In this document: positions 1 to 11,819 of the stretch, one piece after another | Layout of the letters: the number at the start of each line of letters is the position of its first letter | Position numbering within the stretch: the first letter of the stretch is position 1 | From: Nyssa sinensis | Taxonomy: Eukaryota > Streptophyta > Magnoliopsida > Cornales > Nyssaceae | Assembly: GCA_008638375.1 (NCBI GenBank) | Contig: CM018032.1 | Location: 10,069,501-10,133,500, forward strand | Length of the DNA stretch: 64,000 nt | Direction: 5' to 3' | The notes under the pieces: model-generated | What the model saw: only the letters and a program-made list of their open reading frames with translations | The model's database searches: none | Told to the model about the DNA's origin: nothing | Position numbers and translations under genes: made by a program

Positions 1-672
1 AAAATATTAAAATGTGTTTATGTAATTTAATTATATAATTGGAATAGAGTGGGTACCTAAACTCATTCCCGTTTTGAATTCGTGATGGATTTTGATATCT
101 CCTCCCTTCTCACTCCAACCCCACTCCATCTCATTTATTTTTCTCACCAAACTTGCCTTAATAGAGATGCCACATGACGAAAACTTGATAAGATTGGGTA
201 TTTTACCATTCTTAAGAGTATTTTTAGTGGTGACTCAAATCATGATTCAAATTTAAATTTAAGTCTCAGAAATGTTTTTTTTTCAATAATTACTCAAACT
301 CAGACTCAAATATACTTTTACTTAAATTCAAATCTAAATCAATACACTATTATTTATAAACTTAAATTTAAGTAATTATTGAAAAACATAAATTTTAAAT
401 TTAACTTTTATTCAAATTTTGACATAAATTTAAATAAAAACTTGTGTCACCAGATGCTCTAAGTGCACCTATACTGTCTTTTGCTGCATATGATGAAAAG
501 GACATATGATTCTTTCAACCTCATTGGACATGCATGCCTAGCCCTGAGACTTTTTGGAACATGACATTGGGCAAGAGGTTGGTGGAAGGAAATTATTGTT
601 TTTACCCATATGGATCATCTCATCAAGATCATCCAGCTAATAAAGTCTTTATGTTAAACGGCTTTGATCATA

Positions 673-674
<2 letters not shown>

Positions 675-711
<37 letters not shown>
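675..711. repeat. (TA)n microsatellite
   Basis: About 18 uninterrupted TA dinucleotides. An open frame across it encodes an alternating Tyr-Ile run, which is an artefact of the repeat. Confidence 0.95.
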
Positions 712-713
<2 letters not shown>

Positions 714-1884
714 CCCCACAAAGCACTAATTTGCCACCATAACCTAACATTAACATTAACATTAGAATAAAGTAAAAATGGCTTTATTGCTTTACATAAA
801 GGTAAGGTTGGCTGGCTAACAAAAGTTTCCTATTAAACTCGATTGATTTAAGGCTGCATGCAATAAGCCAAACACATCAAACTTATTATCCTTTTCAAGG
901 ACACAATTGCCTTTTTGGGTCCCACACAACCATGTGAACCCATTTGATGGCATCTCCTGCAAATCGGTCCCCACCACCATTGGCTCTCATGATTCCTAGC
1001 GTGAGACACAAAAGGACATATTCCAACATCACACATGGGCCTCACCCACCACTAATTACTGCACCCACACCTGATTATGGTACACTCCTCTGAACCCTTT
1101 CGTCCGATTCATTTAACCATATCAAATGACTAGAATGTTTGTGTCAGTTGGAGCGTAAAAATTCCTAATATGATGTAATGTAATATATGTATTAATTAGA
1201 TCATGAATGATAATTACTCGTAATTGATATTAATATTTTTCGATCAAATGCATTTCTTGTTAAATCAATTTCCCTCTCTTTGTAATGATTAGGATCATGT
1301 GAAATTGATTAAAATCAGTTGGTGAATTCAATAGAGAAATGCATGATACTTAATATATGATGTTCTTTTATGAAAGTTCTCTTAGATCTAACAATTTCAA
1401 TACTCTCTCAAAGATGAACTTTCTCTGTTTTGTTCTCCTTCTCAAAAACTGAGTTTTCGTCACGTCATAATTGAGAGATCCCATTTCAAAAACTGCTTGA
1501 AAACATAAATTTTTTTTGTTATTACACAGGGTTCGTTCGAACGAAGGATGCTTATTCAAATGAGTCACTTGTACATTTGAACGAGTATAAAATGATTATC
1601 AAACGAGCAAAAATCAACGGCTGCAGCTCTTCTTTTGATTTAGAAAATTCGAACGAATGAAAAACGAGCAAACCTAACTTTAGTTGTTCATTTGAATAAG
1701 CCACTTGGTTCATTCGATAAAAAAATTAAGTTACTAAAGTTTAACTTAATATCGACTCAATTCCAGATTCGAAATATAAATAAATCAAGTTTGATTCTAA
1801 TTTAAATATCAGTACTTTAAAGAGCCAAACTTTACGAATATGTTATTAATCAATTTGGTATGGCTCCTTTACATCCCTATGCCT

Positions 1885-2030
1885 TATTATCACAATCCTA
1901 CATCAAATAGACACTAGTTAGGATATTCTAAAACTTATAAAATAGTTGTGGTACCTCTATCTATTAGGCTAGTCTTTTAAGTTAGAGACTCGAGTCAATA
2001 AAAAGTGATATCAGAGTAGATTTGACCTCT
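1885..2030 (+). repeat. Possible LTR/TRIM relic with primer-binding-like site
   Basis: A moderately repetitive-looking stretch is followed at 2006-2016 by TGATATCAGAG. This resembles the initiator tRNA-Met primer-binding site (TGGTATCAGAGC) that follows many plant LTRs. No second LTR or target duplication could be fixed, so this rests on one motif. Confidence 0.25.
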
Positions 2031-2442
2031 TATCTAGTATTACGTCAAGCCTTCCTATCAGATGGTGTTTGTGCCAATAATAAATTCACCAACTTGTAGA
2101 GGTGAAAGAATAGGCGAGTTAGTCTGATCGTGACAAGAGTATCACATGTTCGGATGAAAAAAAAAAAAAAAAGTAATAAAATCTCACATCACATCAGATA
2201 TATAAGTGTCTTTCACTACTTTCACTTTAACAAAGTAATCTTTTAAATTGAAAATCCAATCGATGACACCTACCTTAGTGTGGGTGACAAACACAACGAT
2301 TTAAACTTTGATAAGTGAAATATGTTAAAATTTTGGGGGATAATAAATTGGTTTCATACCTTTGCATAATTTGGGTATAATGTAAGAGGTTTTCTGAAAT
2401 TTTGGAGGGCCCACTTCCCTACATCCGCCTGTTCTTAGTGTG

Positions 2443-2460
2443 TATAAGTGATATATATAG
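2443..2460 (+). promoter_or_regulatory. Putative TATA box of the DUF3511 gene
   Basis: TATAAG (2443) and TATATATAG (2452-2460) lie 48-65 bp before the start codon at 2508. That spacing implies a very short leader. This is the only TATA-like sequence close to the gene. It is a motif match with no transcript evidence. Confidence 0.4.
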
Positions 2461-2507
2461 AAAGAAGTGTACAACTCACACTATCAATATCAAAGACCCA
2501 TTTGATC

Positions 2508-2771
2508 ATGGAGAAGAGCAAGTCATTTCCCGAGTACTCATCTTCTTACTCCGGCGAGTTCGGGTTCCACGACCGATCAAACTCGTATACTTTCAACGGC
2601 CCGAGCACAAAAGGCGATGGGTTCGCGACATCAAACGATCCAGAGCTGAAGAGGAAGAAGAGAATCGCATCGTACAACATGTTTACAACAGAAGGTAAGC
2701 TAAAATCGACGGTGAGGGACAGCTTCAAGTGGATCAAGAGCAAGTTCAGTAATGTGCGTTACGGCGTGTGA
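2508..2771 (+). CDS. DUF3511 domain protein
   Basis: An 87-aa single-exon protein of unknown biochemical function from the plant-specific DUF3511 family. It begins with an MEKSKSFP-type N-terminus and a Ser/Tyr/Gly-rich section. The family's basic core follows at residues 47-87: a DPELKRKKRIASYNMF-like block, then KLKSTVRDSFKWIKSKFSNV, ending close to RYGV, where family members usually end. The open frame extends upstream to 2448, but the ATG at 2508 gives the conserved N-terminus and the normal length, so I chose it. The protein is basic, with no signal peptide or membrane segment. It looks intact. The family assignment is by recognition of the C-terminal core. Confidence 0.85.
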   Translation: MEKSKSFPEYSSSYSGEFGFHDRSNSYTFNGPSTKGDGFATSNDPELKRKKRIASYNMFTTEGKLKSTVRDSFKWIKSKFSNVRYGV

Positions 2772-3005
2772 GTTTAACACAGAAGAAATTCTCAAAACCT
2801 TTCCAGGGATCGGATACAGTCTGTGTCATGGTTTTGTTTGATGATCGGAGGAAATCAATGGACATATTGATCAAGTGTGTCTTGATATTTGGATTGTGTG
2901 TAGCTGCGTTGCATGGGAACATACATGCCATGCATCATGCAAGTGTGGGCATTCAAGGTGTAATTTGTTTTGGTGACAAAATAGTTTTGAGTTTTCCATC
3001 AAGAT

Positions 3006-3064
3006 ATATATACACACACACATATACATATACATACACATATATACACACAAACACATAAACC

Positions 3065-3100
<36 letters not shown>

Positions 3101-3118
3101 ATTATAAATACACACACA
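3006..3118. repeat. Compound (CA)n/(TA)n microsatellite
   Basis: Alternating ACAC, ATAC and TATA runs in the 3' flank of the DUF3511 gene. Open frames over it on both strands are repeat artefacts. Confidence 0.9.
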
Positions 3119-3262
3119 TAGATTAATGCTAAAAATCTTCCGATTATATTCCGAATTGAATTTTCAATTTGATGTGTCAGGATTTGATAATTTTAAAAAT
3201 TATATGTTGTGAAATCTAAAATTATCGGATAATAACAAATCATATTGAGATATAATTTTTGT

Positions 3263-3335
3263 TATATATATATATATATATTACACACGTATATATATAT
3301 ACAAATACACACACATGCGTGGGCGCACACACATA
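3263..3335. repeat. Second (TA)n/(CA)n microsatellite
   Basis: TA runs followed by a CA-rich tail. It resembles the block at 3006-3118 in composition and probably represents the same kind of slippage-prone DNA. Confidence 0.85.
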
Positions 3336-3971
3336 CGGTGACAAACTATGGCTAGGGCCAAATCAGAGCCAAAAAAGCATGAATTTGGTTTGATTTGTGC
3401 TCTAACATCCACTTTGAAGACTAAATCAATGGTATGAAATCGGTGGATAATTCTCACTATTTTTATTTAAAAAAGACAACGCTGTATATAAGAATTTCTC
3501 TCTATATTTTAATCTTAAATACAAGAATGGTACCTACAAAATTTTATTACAGTGAGTCTCATTATCTTGAATTTAAGAGTGAAAAATTAATTATGTTTAG
3601 AATTTTGTAATAAAAAATTTTAAAAAATATTTTTTTCACACTGCTTTTTTAATTTATAACACAAATTAATGTTGCAATGATAATTTTTTTTTTTTAAAAA
3701 AAAGAAGATTAGTTTTTCGCCACTAAAACCTTACCAAATGCGAATATTCCCCCCAATGGAAACGATGAACTGGGCCAGGCCCACTTTAGCGTAAAGTCGT
3801 CGAGTTTGACTCTGTTGTTGGCCCAACAAAAACTTAGTCATTGCTTAGACAAGGCGACAAGATCAGATTTAAGTTTGTAACCAAAACCTAAATGCCAAAA
3901 GATTCATGGAATGTAAGAGAGAAGCCCCACATCACTTATTAGAGACTGTTTGGAGCTGCTTTTATATCCTT

Positions 3972-4018
<47 letters not shown>

Positions 4019-5225
4019 TGCTTGTAAAAGTGATTTTAAATACGTAATTGAGTTTTTGGCTAATCTTTTAAAATTAATTTAGTGTTAATTTTTGTTTTCT
4101 CAAATCGCATTTTGCATTGTGCATTTGGTAAAGTAACACTAAACACCCACTAAATAAAATGGCATCTTACCTCACATTTCAATTTTTTTTTTTTTGTTTT
4201 TTAGAGTTTTATCCTTTACATTTTAATAGTTAGTGACTTAATAATTTAATAAATGATAATCCTTGAAGGAAGCAACTTCATTTAAAGGTGAATTATTATT
4301 AATTTTATTTCTTTTTTTTTATTATTTAATAATTTAAAAATATTCTACTGAAATTCCACAAATGAAATACATAAGATGAGTTGTATTTCCTATACTATCA
4401 ATATTTTTACATTTTTAATTAAATTATTTAAATAATATGGATTTTTTAAAATCAAATTTAGTGTTTTTCTTTTTATGTTTTTTTTTTAATAAATTTTTTT
4501 AGGAAGAAGGTTTAAGCGTAGTGGAAGTGTGTAATGGTCCTAATGGAGATTTGAGGTTTAGAAAGTAGTTGACAGCCAATAAAAGAGGGAACTGGGGACA
4601 TATTGCTATGCTCTAATTCTGGTTGTTGGATATAAAATCATAGGTATTTTGTGATTTTGCTAGTGATAATAACCAAAAACAAATGCAATTTTAGGACTGA
4701 AGTTCTATTTGAGTGGTGCAAGTACTTATTCTAAATCTGATTTTTTTTTCTCATCGTTGTATAAAAAAATTAGGCAATTTTAAAGGGGAAAAATTATTGT
4801 TAAGCATTTCATGCAATTCACTTATCTTTCAAGGCATTCTCAAAATTTGTCCACCAACCAAAAGATTTGATTCTCACAAATCTTGTGTAATATTTTCTTA
4901 ATTTCTCACTAAAATATGTTGACTCATGACCTAACAATACAAGTTTGTGTATATGTAGATTTATGAGATACACTTGCAAAAGATAAGAGGTTTCTGTACG
5001 CCTGGCAATGAGTGGGTTTGGGTGGGTTGTAAATGGATTGAGTCAAATATGAGTTAAATCCAAATTTGATCCAAATTTAATAGGTCAAATATGGGAGGAT
5101 AAAATATGAGTCAAGTTAACCCATTCAGTCATATTTGATCTTCTCTTATTATATATTTTTATTTTATACCCCATCAAGTCTAAACTTTTTTTTTAAAAAA
5201 AAAAAAATCTTTTTTAATATGTAGA
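3336..5225. other. AT-rich intergenic spacer
   Basis: No gene is recognised. It holds a long (AT)n tract, several poly-T runs and, near 5000-5060, a GGGTTTGGGTGGGTT-like segment of the kind seen near hAT ends. No element boundary could be established. Confidence 0.55.
3973..4016. repeat. (AT)n microsatellite
   Basis: About 20 uninterrupted AT dinucleotides ending in TAGATG. Confidence 0.95.
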
Positions 5226-5432
5226 ATAGAGGTGCACAAAAAATCGAGAATCGTAAACTCGAACCAATCCAAAGCGAACCCGAACCTAATGGGTTGGGTT
5301 GAGTCGATTCTAAAGATAGCTTGGGTTAGGTCAATTCTAGAACCGCAATATTCGGGTTGGTTTTGGTTTAAAGTTCAGATAAACCAAGCCAAGTCAAGAA
5401 CTGAACGCCAAATAAAAAATATTTTTAAAAAA
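5226..5432. repeat. Possible hAT end fragment
   Basis: Begins TAGAGGTGCACAAAAAATCG, which resembles hAT-type termini (TAGGGGTGCA...), and continues with repeated CGAACC and GGGTTGGGTTGAG motifs. It abuts the left edge of the satellite. No matching opposite terminus was found, so it is at best a fragment. Confidence 0.3.
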
Positions 5433-5451
5433 ATTTTAAAAAATTAAATAT

Positions 5452-6241
5452 ACAAAACTAAGAAAAATAAGCATTTAGGAACTTAGAGAACATAATTTGG
5501 ATACTCGATTTATAACTTACACAAAAAACTACATGCCTTAAGTGTCAAAAAGAGGGCCATTTTTTGGGCTTCGTGATCCCAAAATGCAAGGAAAATGGTC
5601 AAACAACCACTAAATAGATTCACACACCTCAAAATTGAGAAAATACACATTCACACACTTACGGAACATAATTTGGATACCCGATTTGAAATGTATGTAA
5701 AAAATTGCATTCCATAAGTGTCGAGAACGTGCCATTTTTGGGCTTTGTGCTCCAAAAGGCCTAAAAATGGTTAAACACCACCAAACGATAGAGAAAATAC
5801 ACATTCAAACACTAACGAAACACAATTCGAATACCTGGTTTGCAACTTATGCAAAGAACTTTATGCCTGAAGTGTCGAGAATGGATCATTTCTGGGCTTT
5901 GTGCTCCAAAAATGTCCAAAAATGGTCAAAACACCACAAAATAGCTTCACACACCTCTAGCTGGGAAAATACACGTTCACAAACTTATGAAACACAATTC
6001 AAATCTCTAGTTTGTAACTTATACAAAAAACTGCATGCCTTAAGTGTTGAGAACAAACCATATTTAGGCTTTGTGCTCCAAAAATGCCCAGAAATAGTCC
6101 AACCAACACCAAATGGCTTCACACACCAAAACACTAAGAAAATACATGAGTACAGACTTACAGAACACAATTCGGATACCCAGTTTGCAACTTATACGAA
6201 AAATAACATGTTGTAAGTGTTTAGAACGGGCCATTTTTGGA
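5452..6241. repeat. ~173-bp tandem satellite, left block
   Basis: About five head-to-tail monomers. The anchor (A/G)(A/G)TTTG(C/T)AACTTAT recurs near 5508, 5683, 5838, 6009 and 6182, spaced 175, 155, 171 and 173 bp. Each monomer also contains a CATTTTTGGGCTTTGTGCTCC-like box (shown here over its variants) and a CACCAAATGGCTTCACAC-like box. The array is interrupted at 6241/6242 by a hAT element and resumes at 20176. Small open frames within it have no conserved coding logic. Confidence 0.9.
6234..6241. repeat. 8-bp target-site duplication, left copy (TTTTTGGA)
   Basis: TTTTTGGA sits immediately before the hAT terminus at 6242 and is repeated exactly at 20176-20183 after the other terminus. 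Eight bp is the hAT superfamily length. The sequence is part of the satellite's own CATTTTTGG box. Confidence 0.92.
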
Positions 6242-6450
6242 TAGGGGTGCAAACAAACAGAGTCGTTCATGAACAACTCGAGCTCGGCTCGATTATAACT
6301 CGTTCAAACTTGGTTCAATTAATAAATGAGCCAAACTCGAGCTCAAATTAGGGCTCGTTTATTAAACGAGCCGAGCCAAGCCAAAAGGAGGCTCGACTCA
6401 TCAGGCTCGTGAACAAACTCATTTAAGCTCGGATCGTGGCTTGGCTCGTG
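6242..6450. promoter_or_regulatory. hAT 5' subterminal repeat region
   Basis: Terminal repeat followed by about 200 bp with many GCTCG, GAGCTCG and ACTCGAG motifs in both orientations. Family knowledge: hAT transposases bind short repeated subterminal motifs. Here the motif density is seen directly; the binding role is inferred. Confidence 0.65.
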
Positions 6451-6461
6451 TGTGTTTTTAG

Positions 6462-6720
6462 TATAAATACTTTATTTTTTCTGTGTAGCTAGGGTTTCTA
6501 TTTTCTAGTTTCTTCAAGCCGCAGCTCTGCTCCTCTGTTGGTCTGCCCCCTCTGCCTCTTTCAAACTCCCAATTCAAGTCGAGGGTTTCTTCACGTAGCT
6601 AGGGTTTCTATTTTCTAGCTTCTTTAAGCCGCAGCTCTGCTCCTCTGTCGGTCTGCCCCCTCTACTTCTCTCAAACTCCCGATTCAAGTAGGGTTTCTAT
6701 TTTCTAGTTTCTTTTTTTGT
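6462..6720 (+). promoter_or_regulatory. hAT promoter and tandemly duplicated leader
   Basis: TATAAATA at 6462-6469 is followed by a leader whose block GCTAGGGTTTCTATTTTCTAG plus a C/T-rich CCGCAGCTCTGCTCCTCTG segment occurs twice, about 118 bp apart, with a third start of the block near 6689. Such TC-rich AGGGTTTC leaders are typical of plant 5' UTRs. Its position at the transposon's left end, ahead of the transposase on the same strand, suggests the transposase promoter with a long leader intron. Confidence 0.55.
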
Positions 6721-7138
6721 GTATTCAGAATTTCAAATAGAGCCAAATTTATTGAACTATTTCTTAGAAGAGATTTGATTGTGTTGAGCTATTTTGATAA
6801 TTGGTACTGTGAGAAATTTAATTTCACTTGGATCTGCAGTTGAACAATAGACTTGGATTTCTTAAATTTGTAACTTATGTTCTGCTTGCTTTGCCAAGAA
6901 GATGCAGGAAGCACAGAGAGATGGAATCTCAATAATTATTTTTAATCTAAGAAGTAAGAAAAATTTTCTATTCTCCGTCTTCTTGGTAGATGGGGGGTAG
7001 TGAGCTTTAAACCTATCATCCATGCAATGGGTACCTTTGCATGGACATCCACTTCTTGTTAAACCTATCATCCTTTCAAATTTAGGCCCAACTTCATGTC
7101 TTCAACAATTCTCACTAGTATGTCCTACGAAACATTGA

Positions 7139-7345
7139 GCAGCTAACTTGTACAATCCCATGTTCAGTTGTCATAACACTACTATCAGTGACCTATGTGT
7201 TTATTTTGACCACAAAAATAACAAATGTGTAATGCAGGTCACATTGCTAACTTGTACAATCCCATTTTTAGCGGTGTCATAACACTCTAGTATTGGTGAC
7301 CTTTGTGTTTATTTTGACCACTAAGCTAGCTAACAAATGTGTAAC
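7139..7345. repeat. ~105-bp tandem duplication inside the hAT
   Basis: The block GCTAACTTGTACAATCCCAT ... TATTTTGACCAC ... ACAAATGTGTAA occurs twice in a row with a few differences. It has no coding signal. Confidence 0.7.
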
Positions 7346-7705
7346 GCAGCAACATATATTTTACTTAATGAATATGTGGCAGGTTCCTATTTTTTTTCCT
7401 TTCATCTTCAATTTTTTTTTTCGATTTTCAAAGTGTTAGGCCATAATTAACTTGTGAAACTAATAAAAATATAAAATGTTAAATTCAATAGATTTAGCAT
7501 CTAAATTATACATTGTAGCAATAATTTTTTGTTTAGTACACTATTTACTTTTGCCACGTCTTGTGTTTGATTTTGGAATTCTAAAACGCTTTACTATTCT
7601 ATTGTAATTGTGGTTTACACTATATCTATTGTGTGAACAGATTGAATATATTGGACTTTACATCAATTCTTAGAGGTAATTTCAGACAAGAGGTCTTCTA
7701 TCTTT

Positions 7706-7710
7706 GATCA
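7706..7710. repeat. 5-bp target-site duplication GATCA, left copy
   Basis: GATCA precedes the nest that begins TGTCACGACC at 7711. It is repeated at 14749-14753, exactly after the last 171-bp LTR of the TRIM-like array. Five bp is the length expected for LTR-element integration. Confidence 0.65.
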
Positions 7711-9089
7711 TGTCACGACCCGAAACCCACCCTGTGCGGATTTCGCATCGCGACCGCCACCCTCAGGCCCGGGGACCTTAGGGCGAAGGCTCACATAAGC
7801 AGCGGTATCGAATAGATGTGCGACACGTGTTTTGCGGAAGAGTGAAAATTTTTTTCTTTTCTTTTCTTATTTTTAAATTACGCACATCCGTCGGGTACTG
7901 CTACTCTTTACATAGCATACATGATTTAACATTCAGAGTATAACTAAAACTTAAGAACTTTAAAATTACAACATGTTTAGTTACCCCATAGGGCTTAATA
8001 CATAATGGTGTACCATCTGACTAATACAAAAGAGATTAACTTAAAACTTTGTAAGTCTTTCCAAAAGACTGCCAGTCCTACAATAGCTGCTTACACTCTT
8101 CACAAAATGGGTAAGCTCTAACATCAACCTCTTCACATCAAGACTACTGTCAGTCACCTGAAAGGGGGCGGATATAAATCCGGGTAAGCTAATCTAAGCT
8201 TTGAGTAATTCCAGTATTCGTCATGGGTTTTCAATTGGTAGTGGTTTAGCACATTAGATTTTTATAAAATACACACTACCAATTGCTTCTACGTTTAGAA
8301 CACAGAATATATGCATTCTTGAAACAGATAACTTTGAAACAATTTAAGTATTCAAGCTAAACTTATACATATGAACTTCAAAACATATAACATATCATGT
8401 ATTTCTTAAAACATGTTAGCTTTGCAACATTTAAAGTATTCAAGCTAAAACTTGTATTTCTCAAATAGAGTATAAAAACTCGAAACATTTCTTAGATAGA
8501 GTATAAAACTCAAAACATATGCATAGTGAAAATAAGGGTAAAAACCTGCTTCTATTTCCAAAATCACTTGTCATCTTTTCTCTTTGATTAGGTGGAATCT
8601 GTTTCGAACCAGACTCCCATTTTACTGTCAATGCTGTCCATTGTATTTGCCTGGGGGATTAGATCCTGCTACCGGGCATTTCACACGACAGGGCAATTGA
8701 GTTCCGAAGAAACCCAAAATCCTGACGATGTGACATTTACTGTTGAATCCCGAAGGATTTCAACCATCATAGGGGGGTGCTTTAAGCACCATTTATTTTA
8801 TAAAACATTTATCACATGGCTACTTCAATAGATACTTTTCATGAATATTTAAAACATGAAATATACAATTTTTGCGATAGGGCTTCAGATACTTGTAACA
8901 ATCAAATTCAGAATATTTAAAAAAATTTGCATTTTAACCGGACATGCTAAATATTCCCAAGAAAAGAACTGAATATAAGAACATTTAATCAACATGTCAT
9001 AACAGAATATTTTAAAAACAGGAATTGTATAAAAACTGAATTTGATATTGAAATGTTTCACATGACTTGAACTTAAAACTTCTTCAAAT
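7711..9089 (-). repeat. Long inverted repeat arm A
   Basis: Begins TGTCACGACCCGAAACCC and ends near AAATATTTGAAG. Its reverse complement returns at about 9750-11138, ending GGGTTTCGGGTCGTGACA. Matching landmarks along the arm include CACTACCAATTG and the CCGGATTTATATCCGCC boundary. The TGTCACGACC end is LTR-like. Small open frames inside occur in both arms and look non-coding. Confidence 0.85.
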
Positions 9090-9091
9090 AT

Positions 9092-9212
9092 TTGAAGATT
9101 TACACACACACTCACTCACATGTGAACACACACACACACATACACGGCCATCTTACACACACACACACACTCTGTTCACACTTACACATAAGATATTTAC
9201 ATATATGCTACA
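9092..9212. repeat. (CA)n-rich minisatellite, first copy
   Basis: ACAC runs around the unique words CTCACTCACATGTGAACAC and CGGCCATCTTACAC. Nearly the same block returns in the same orientation at about 13494-13603, so this is a dispersed duplication and not random slippage. Confidence 0.75.
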
Positions 9213-9727
9213 AAAGTCCAAATCAAATTCTAGGAAAGCTTAAACTAACTTTCTTTGACGTTCCGGACTCAATGGTAGAGTCTATTCGACCAAAAGAAAT
9301 GTCTAAAATAAAAAGACATAAAATTTGATGAATAGCATCTGTCCGATGACTATAAACTGAAATATTGCCGAAGTACTAAACTAAGGCAAGTGAAATACGA
9401 AAAGACACGACACGAAAATATGTGGAGTAATTAAATTAATTTAAAGTTAATGAAGCTACCAAAAGAGTATAAATTAAAATAAATTAAATTTCTAACACAT
9501 TAAATTGTGTTATAGGTTAAGAGTACGAGTTAAATTAAGTACATATGAAATTATGAAATCGTGTTAGGATCTAATACGATTTAAGCATAGGTTAAGGAAC
9601 ATCGAGATGATATTACAATGAATGTGAAATTGATGAGATATTTATGGATTGTTCTTAGGAACTACAAGGAAGTGGGAAAGCGCATTATTAGCACTAACCC
9701 TAAAGGATCGAGGTGAGTAACCTTGTG
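9213..9727 (+). repeat. Inverted repeat arm B
   Basis: About 0.5 kb from AAAGTCCAAATCAAATTCTA to GGATCGAGGTGAGTAACC. Its reverse complement lies at about 11303-11819, for example GGTTACTCACCTCGATCC at its left end. The pair encloses arm A' and the LTR fragment. Confidence 0.8.
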
Positions 9728-9749
9728 TTTGAAATGGAGATTTAACTCC

Positions 9750-11138
9750 AAATATTTGAAAAAGTTTTAAGTTCAAGTCATGTGAAACATTTCAATATCA
9801 AATTCAGTTTTTATACAATTCCTGTTTTTAAAATATTCTGTTATGACATGCTGATTAAATGTTCTTATATTCAATTCTTTTCTTGGGAATATTTAGCATG
9901 TCCGGTTAAAATGCAAATTTCTTTAAATATTCTGAATTTGATTGTTACAACTATTTGAAGCCCTATTGCAAAAATTGTATATTTCATGTTTCAAATATTC
10001 ATGAAAAGTATCTATTGAAGTAGCCATGCATGTGATAAATGTTTTGTAAGATAAATGGTGCTTAAAGCACCCCCCTATGATGGTTGAAATCCTTCGGGAT
10101 TCAACAGTAAATGTCACATCGTCAGGATTTTGGGTTTCTTCGAAACTCAATTGCCCTGTCGTGTGAAATGCCCGGTAGCAGGATCTAATCCCCTAAGCAA
10201 ATACAATGGACAGCATTGACAGTAAAATGGGAGTCTGGTTCGAAACAGATTCCACCTAATCAAAGAGAAAAGATGACAAGTGATTTTGGAAATGGAAGCA
10301 AGTTTTTACCCTCATTTTCACTATGCATATGTTTTGAGTTTTACACTCTATTTAAGAAATGTTTCTAGTTTTTATACTCTATTTGAGAAATACGAGTTTT
10401 AGCTTGAATACTTTAAATGTTGCAAAGCTAACATGTTTTAAGAAATACATGATATGTTATATGTTTTGAAGTCCATATGTATAAGTTTAACTTGAATACT
10501 TAAATTGTTTCAACGCTATCTGTTTCAAGAATGCATATAGTCTGTGTTCTAAACGTAGAAGCAATTGGTAGTGTGTATTTTATAAAAATCTAATGTGCTA
10601 AACCACTACCAATTGAAAACCCATAACGAATACTGGAATTACTCACAAGCTTAGATTAGCTTACCCGGATTTATATCCGCCCCCTTTCAGGTGACTGACA
10701 GTAGTCTTGATGTGAAGAGGTTGATGTTAGAGCTTATCCATTTTGTGAAGAGTGTAAGCAGCTATTGCAGGACTGGCAGTCTTTTTGGAAAGAGTTATAA
10801 AGTTTTACGTTAATCTCTTTTGTATTAGTGAGATGGTACACCATTATGTATTAAGCCCTATGGGGTAACTAAACATGTTGTAATTTTAAAGTTCTTAAGT
10901 TTTATTTATACTCTGAATGTTAAATCATGTATGCTATGTAAAGAGTGGCAGTACCAGATGGATGTGCGTAATTTAAAAATAAGAAAAGAAAAGAAAATTT
11001 TTTTCACGCTTTTGCAAAACACGTGTCACACATCTATTCGATACCGCTACTTATGTGAGCCTTCGCCCTAAGGTCCCCGGGCCTGAGGGTGGCGGTCGCG
11101 ATGTGAGATCCGCACAGGGTGGGTTTCGGGTCGTGACA
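9750..11138 (+). repeat. Long inverted repeat arm A'
   Basis: Reverse-complement partner of 7711-9089, separated from it by about 660 bp. It ends TCGTGACA, followed closely by ATGGTATC, which resembles the start of a tRNA-Met primer-binding site. This supports reading the arm as an LTR in plus orientation. Confidence 0.8.
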
Positions 11139-11147
11139 ACATGGTAT

Positions 11148-11294
11148 CGGTATTCATAAGTAAGGGTGTTGTTCTCTAATGATATGAGGCCTTTTGGGGT
11201 GGGGCAAACCCACTGCCAAGAACAAAACTGTGCGGGGACCTAAGTCCAAAGCGGACAATATCATGTCATATGGATCGGGCCGTTAAAGATGATT
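11148..11294 (+). repeat. Fragment of the 171-bp TRIM-like LTR
   Basis: GGTATTCATAAGTAAGGG through GATCGGGCCGTTAAAGAT matches the distal part of the three LTRs at 14074-14748. The first roughly 30 bp of the LTR are missing and arm A' joins there. Confidence 0.75.
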
Positions 11295-11302
11295 TCAAAC
11301 AC

Positions 11303-11819
11303 ATGGTTACTCACCTCGATCCTTTAGGGTTAGTGCTAATAATGCGCTTTCCCACTTCCTTGTAGTTCCTAAAAATAATCCATAAATATCTCATCAACTT
11401 GACATTCATTGTAATATCATCTCGATGTTCCTTAACCTATGCTTAAATCGTATTAGATCCTAACACGATTTCATAATTTCATATGCACTTAATTTAACTC
11501 GTACTCTTAACCTATGACATAATTTAATATGGTAGAAATTTAATTTATTTCAATTTATACTCTTATGGTAGCTCCATTAACTTTAAATTAATTTAATTAC
11601 TCCATATATTATCGTGTCGTGTCTTTTCGTATTTCACTTGCCTTAGTTTAGTACTTCGACAATATTTCAGTTTATAGTCATCTGACAGATGCTATTCATC
11701 AAATTTTATGTCTTTTTATTTTAGACATTTCTTTTGGTCGAATAGACTCTACCATTGAGTCCGGAACGTCAAAGAAAGTTAGTTTAAGCTTTCCTAGAAT
11801 TTGATTTGGACTTTTGTAT
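11303..11819 (-). repeat. Inverted repeat arm B'
   Basis: Reverse complement of 9213-9727 with scattered differences and small indels. Confidence 0.8.

Larger units (their letters stand above)
1..2441. other. AT-rich intergenic spacer
   Basis: No supportable gene is visible. Open frames here are short, of low complexity or without plant-protein character. The stretch contains a TA microsatellite and a possible LTR relic, listed separately. It ends at the promoter of the DUF3511 gene. Confidence 0.6.

Noticed and set aside
534..770. 78-codon frame with a Tyr-Ile repeat
   Set aside because: It is the translation of a (TA)n microsatellite with random flanks.
5767..6216. 149-codon frame in the left satellite block
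   Set aside because: It follows from the repeat; similar frames occur in other phases and strands in the right block, and monomer indels are not multiples of three.
8592..8831. 79-codon frame with a plausible start
   Set aside because: It lies in long inverted arm A. The equivalent arm A' carries the same sequence with changes typical of non-coding repeat, and no homologue is recognised.
9213..11819. Foldback or MULE-type DNA transposon explanation for the A/A' palindrome
   Set aside because: No target duplication of the expected length was found around 7711-11138, and the TGTCACGACC end with an adjacent primer-like site fits LTR-derived DNA better. Not fully excluded.
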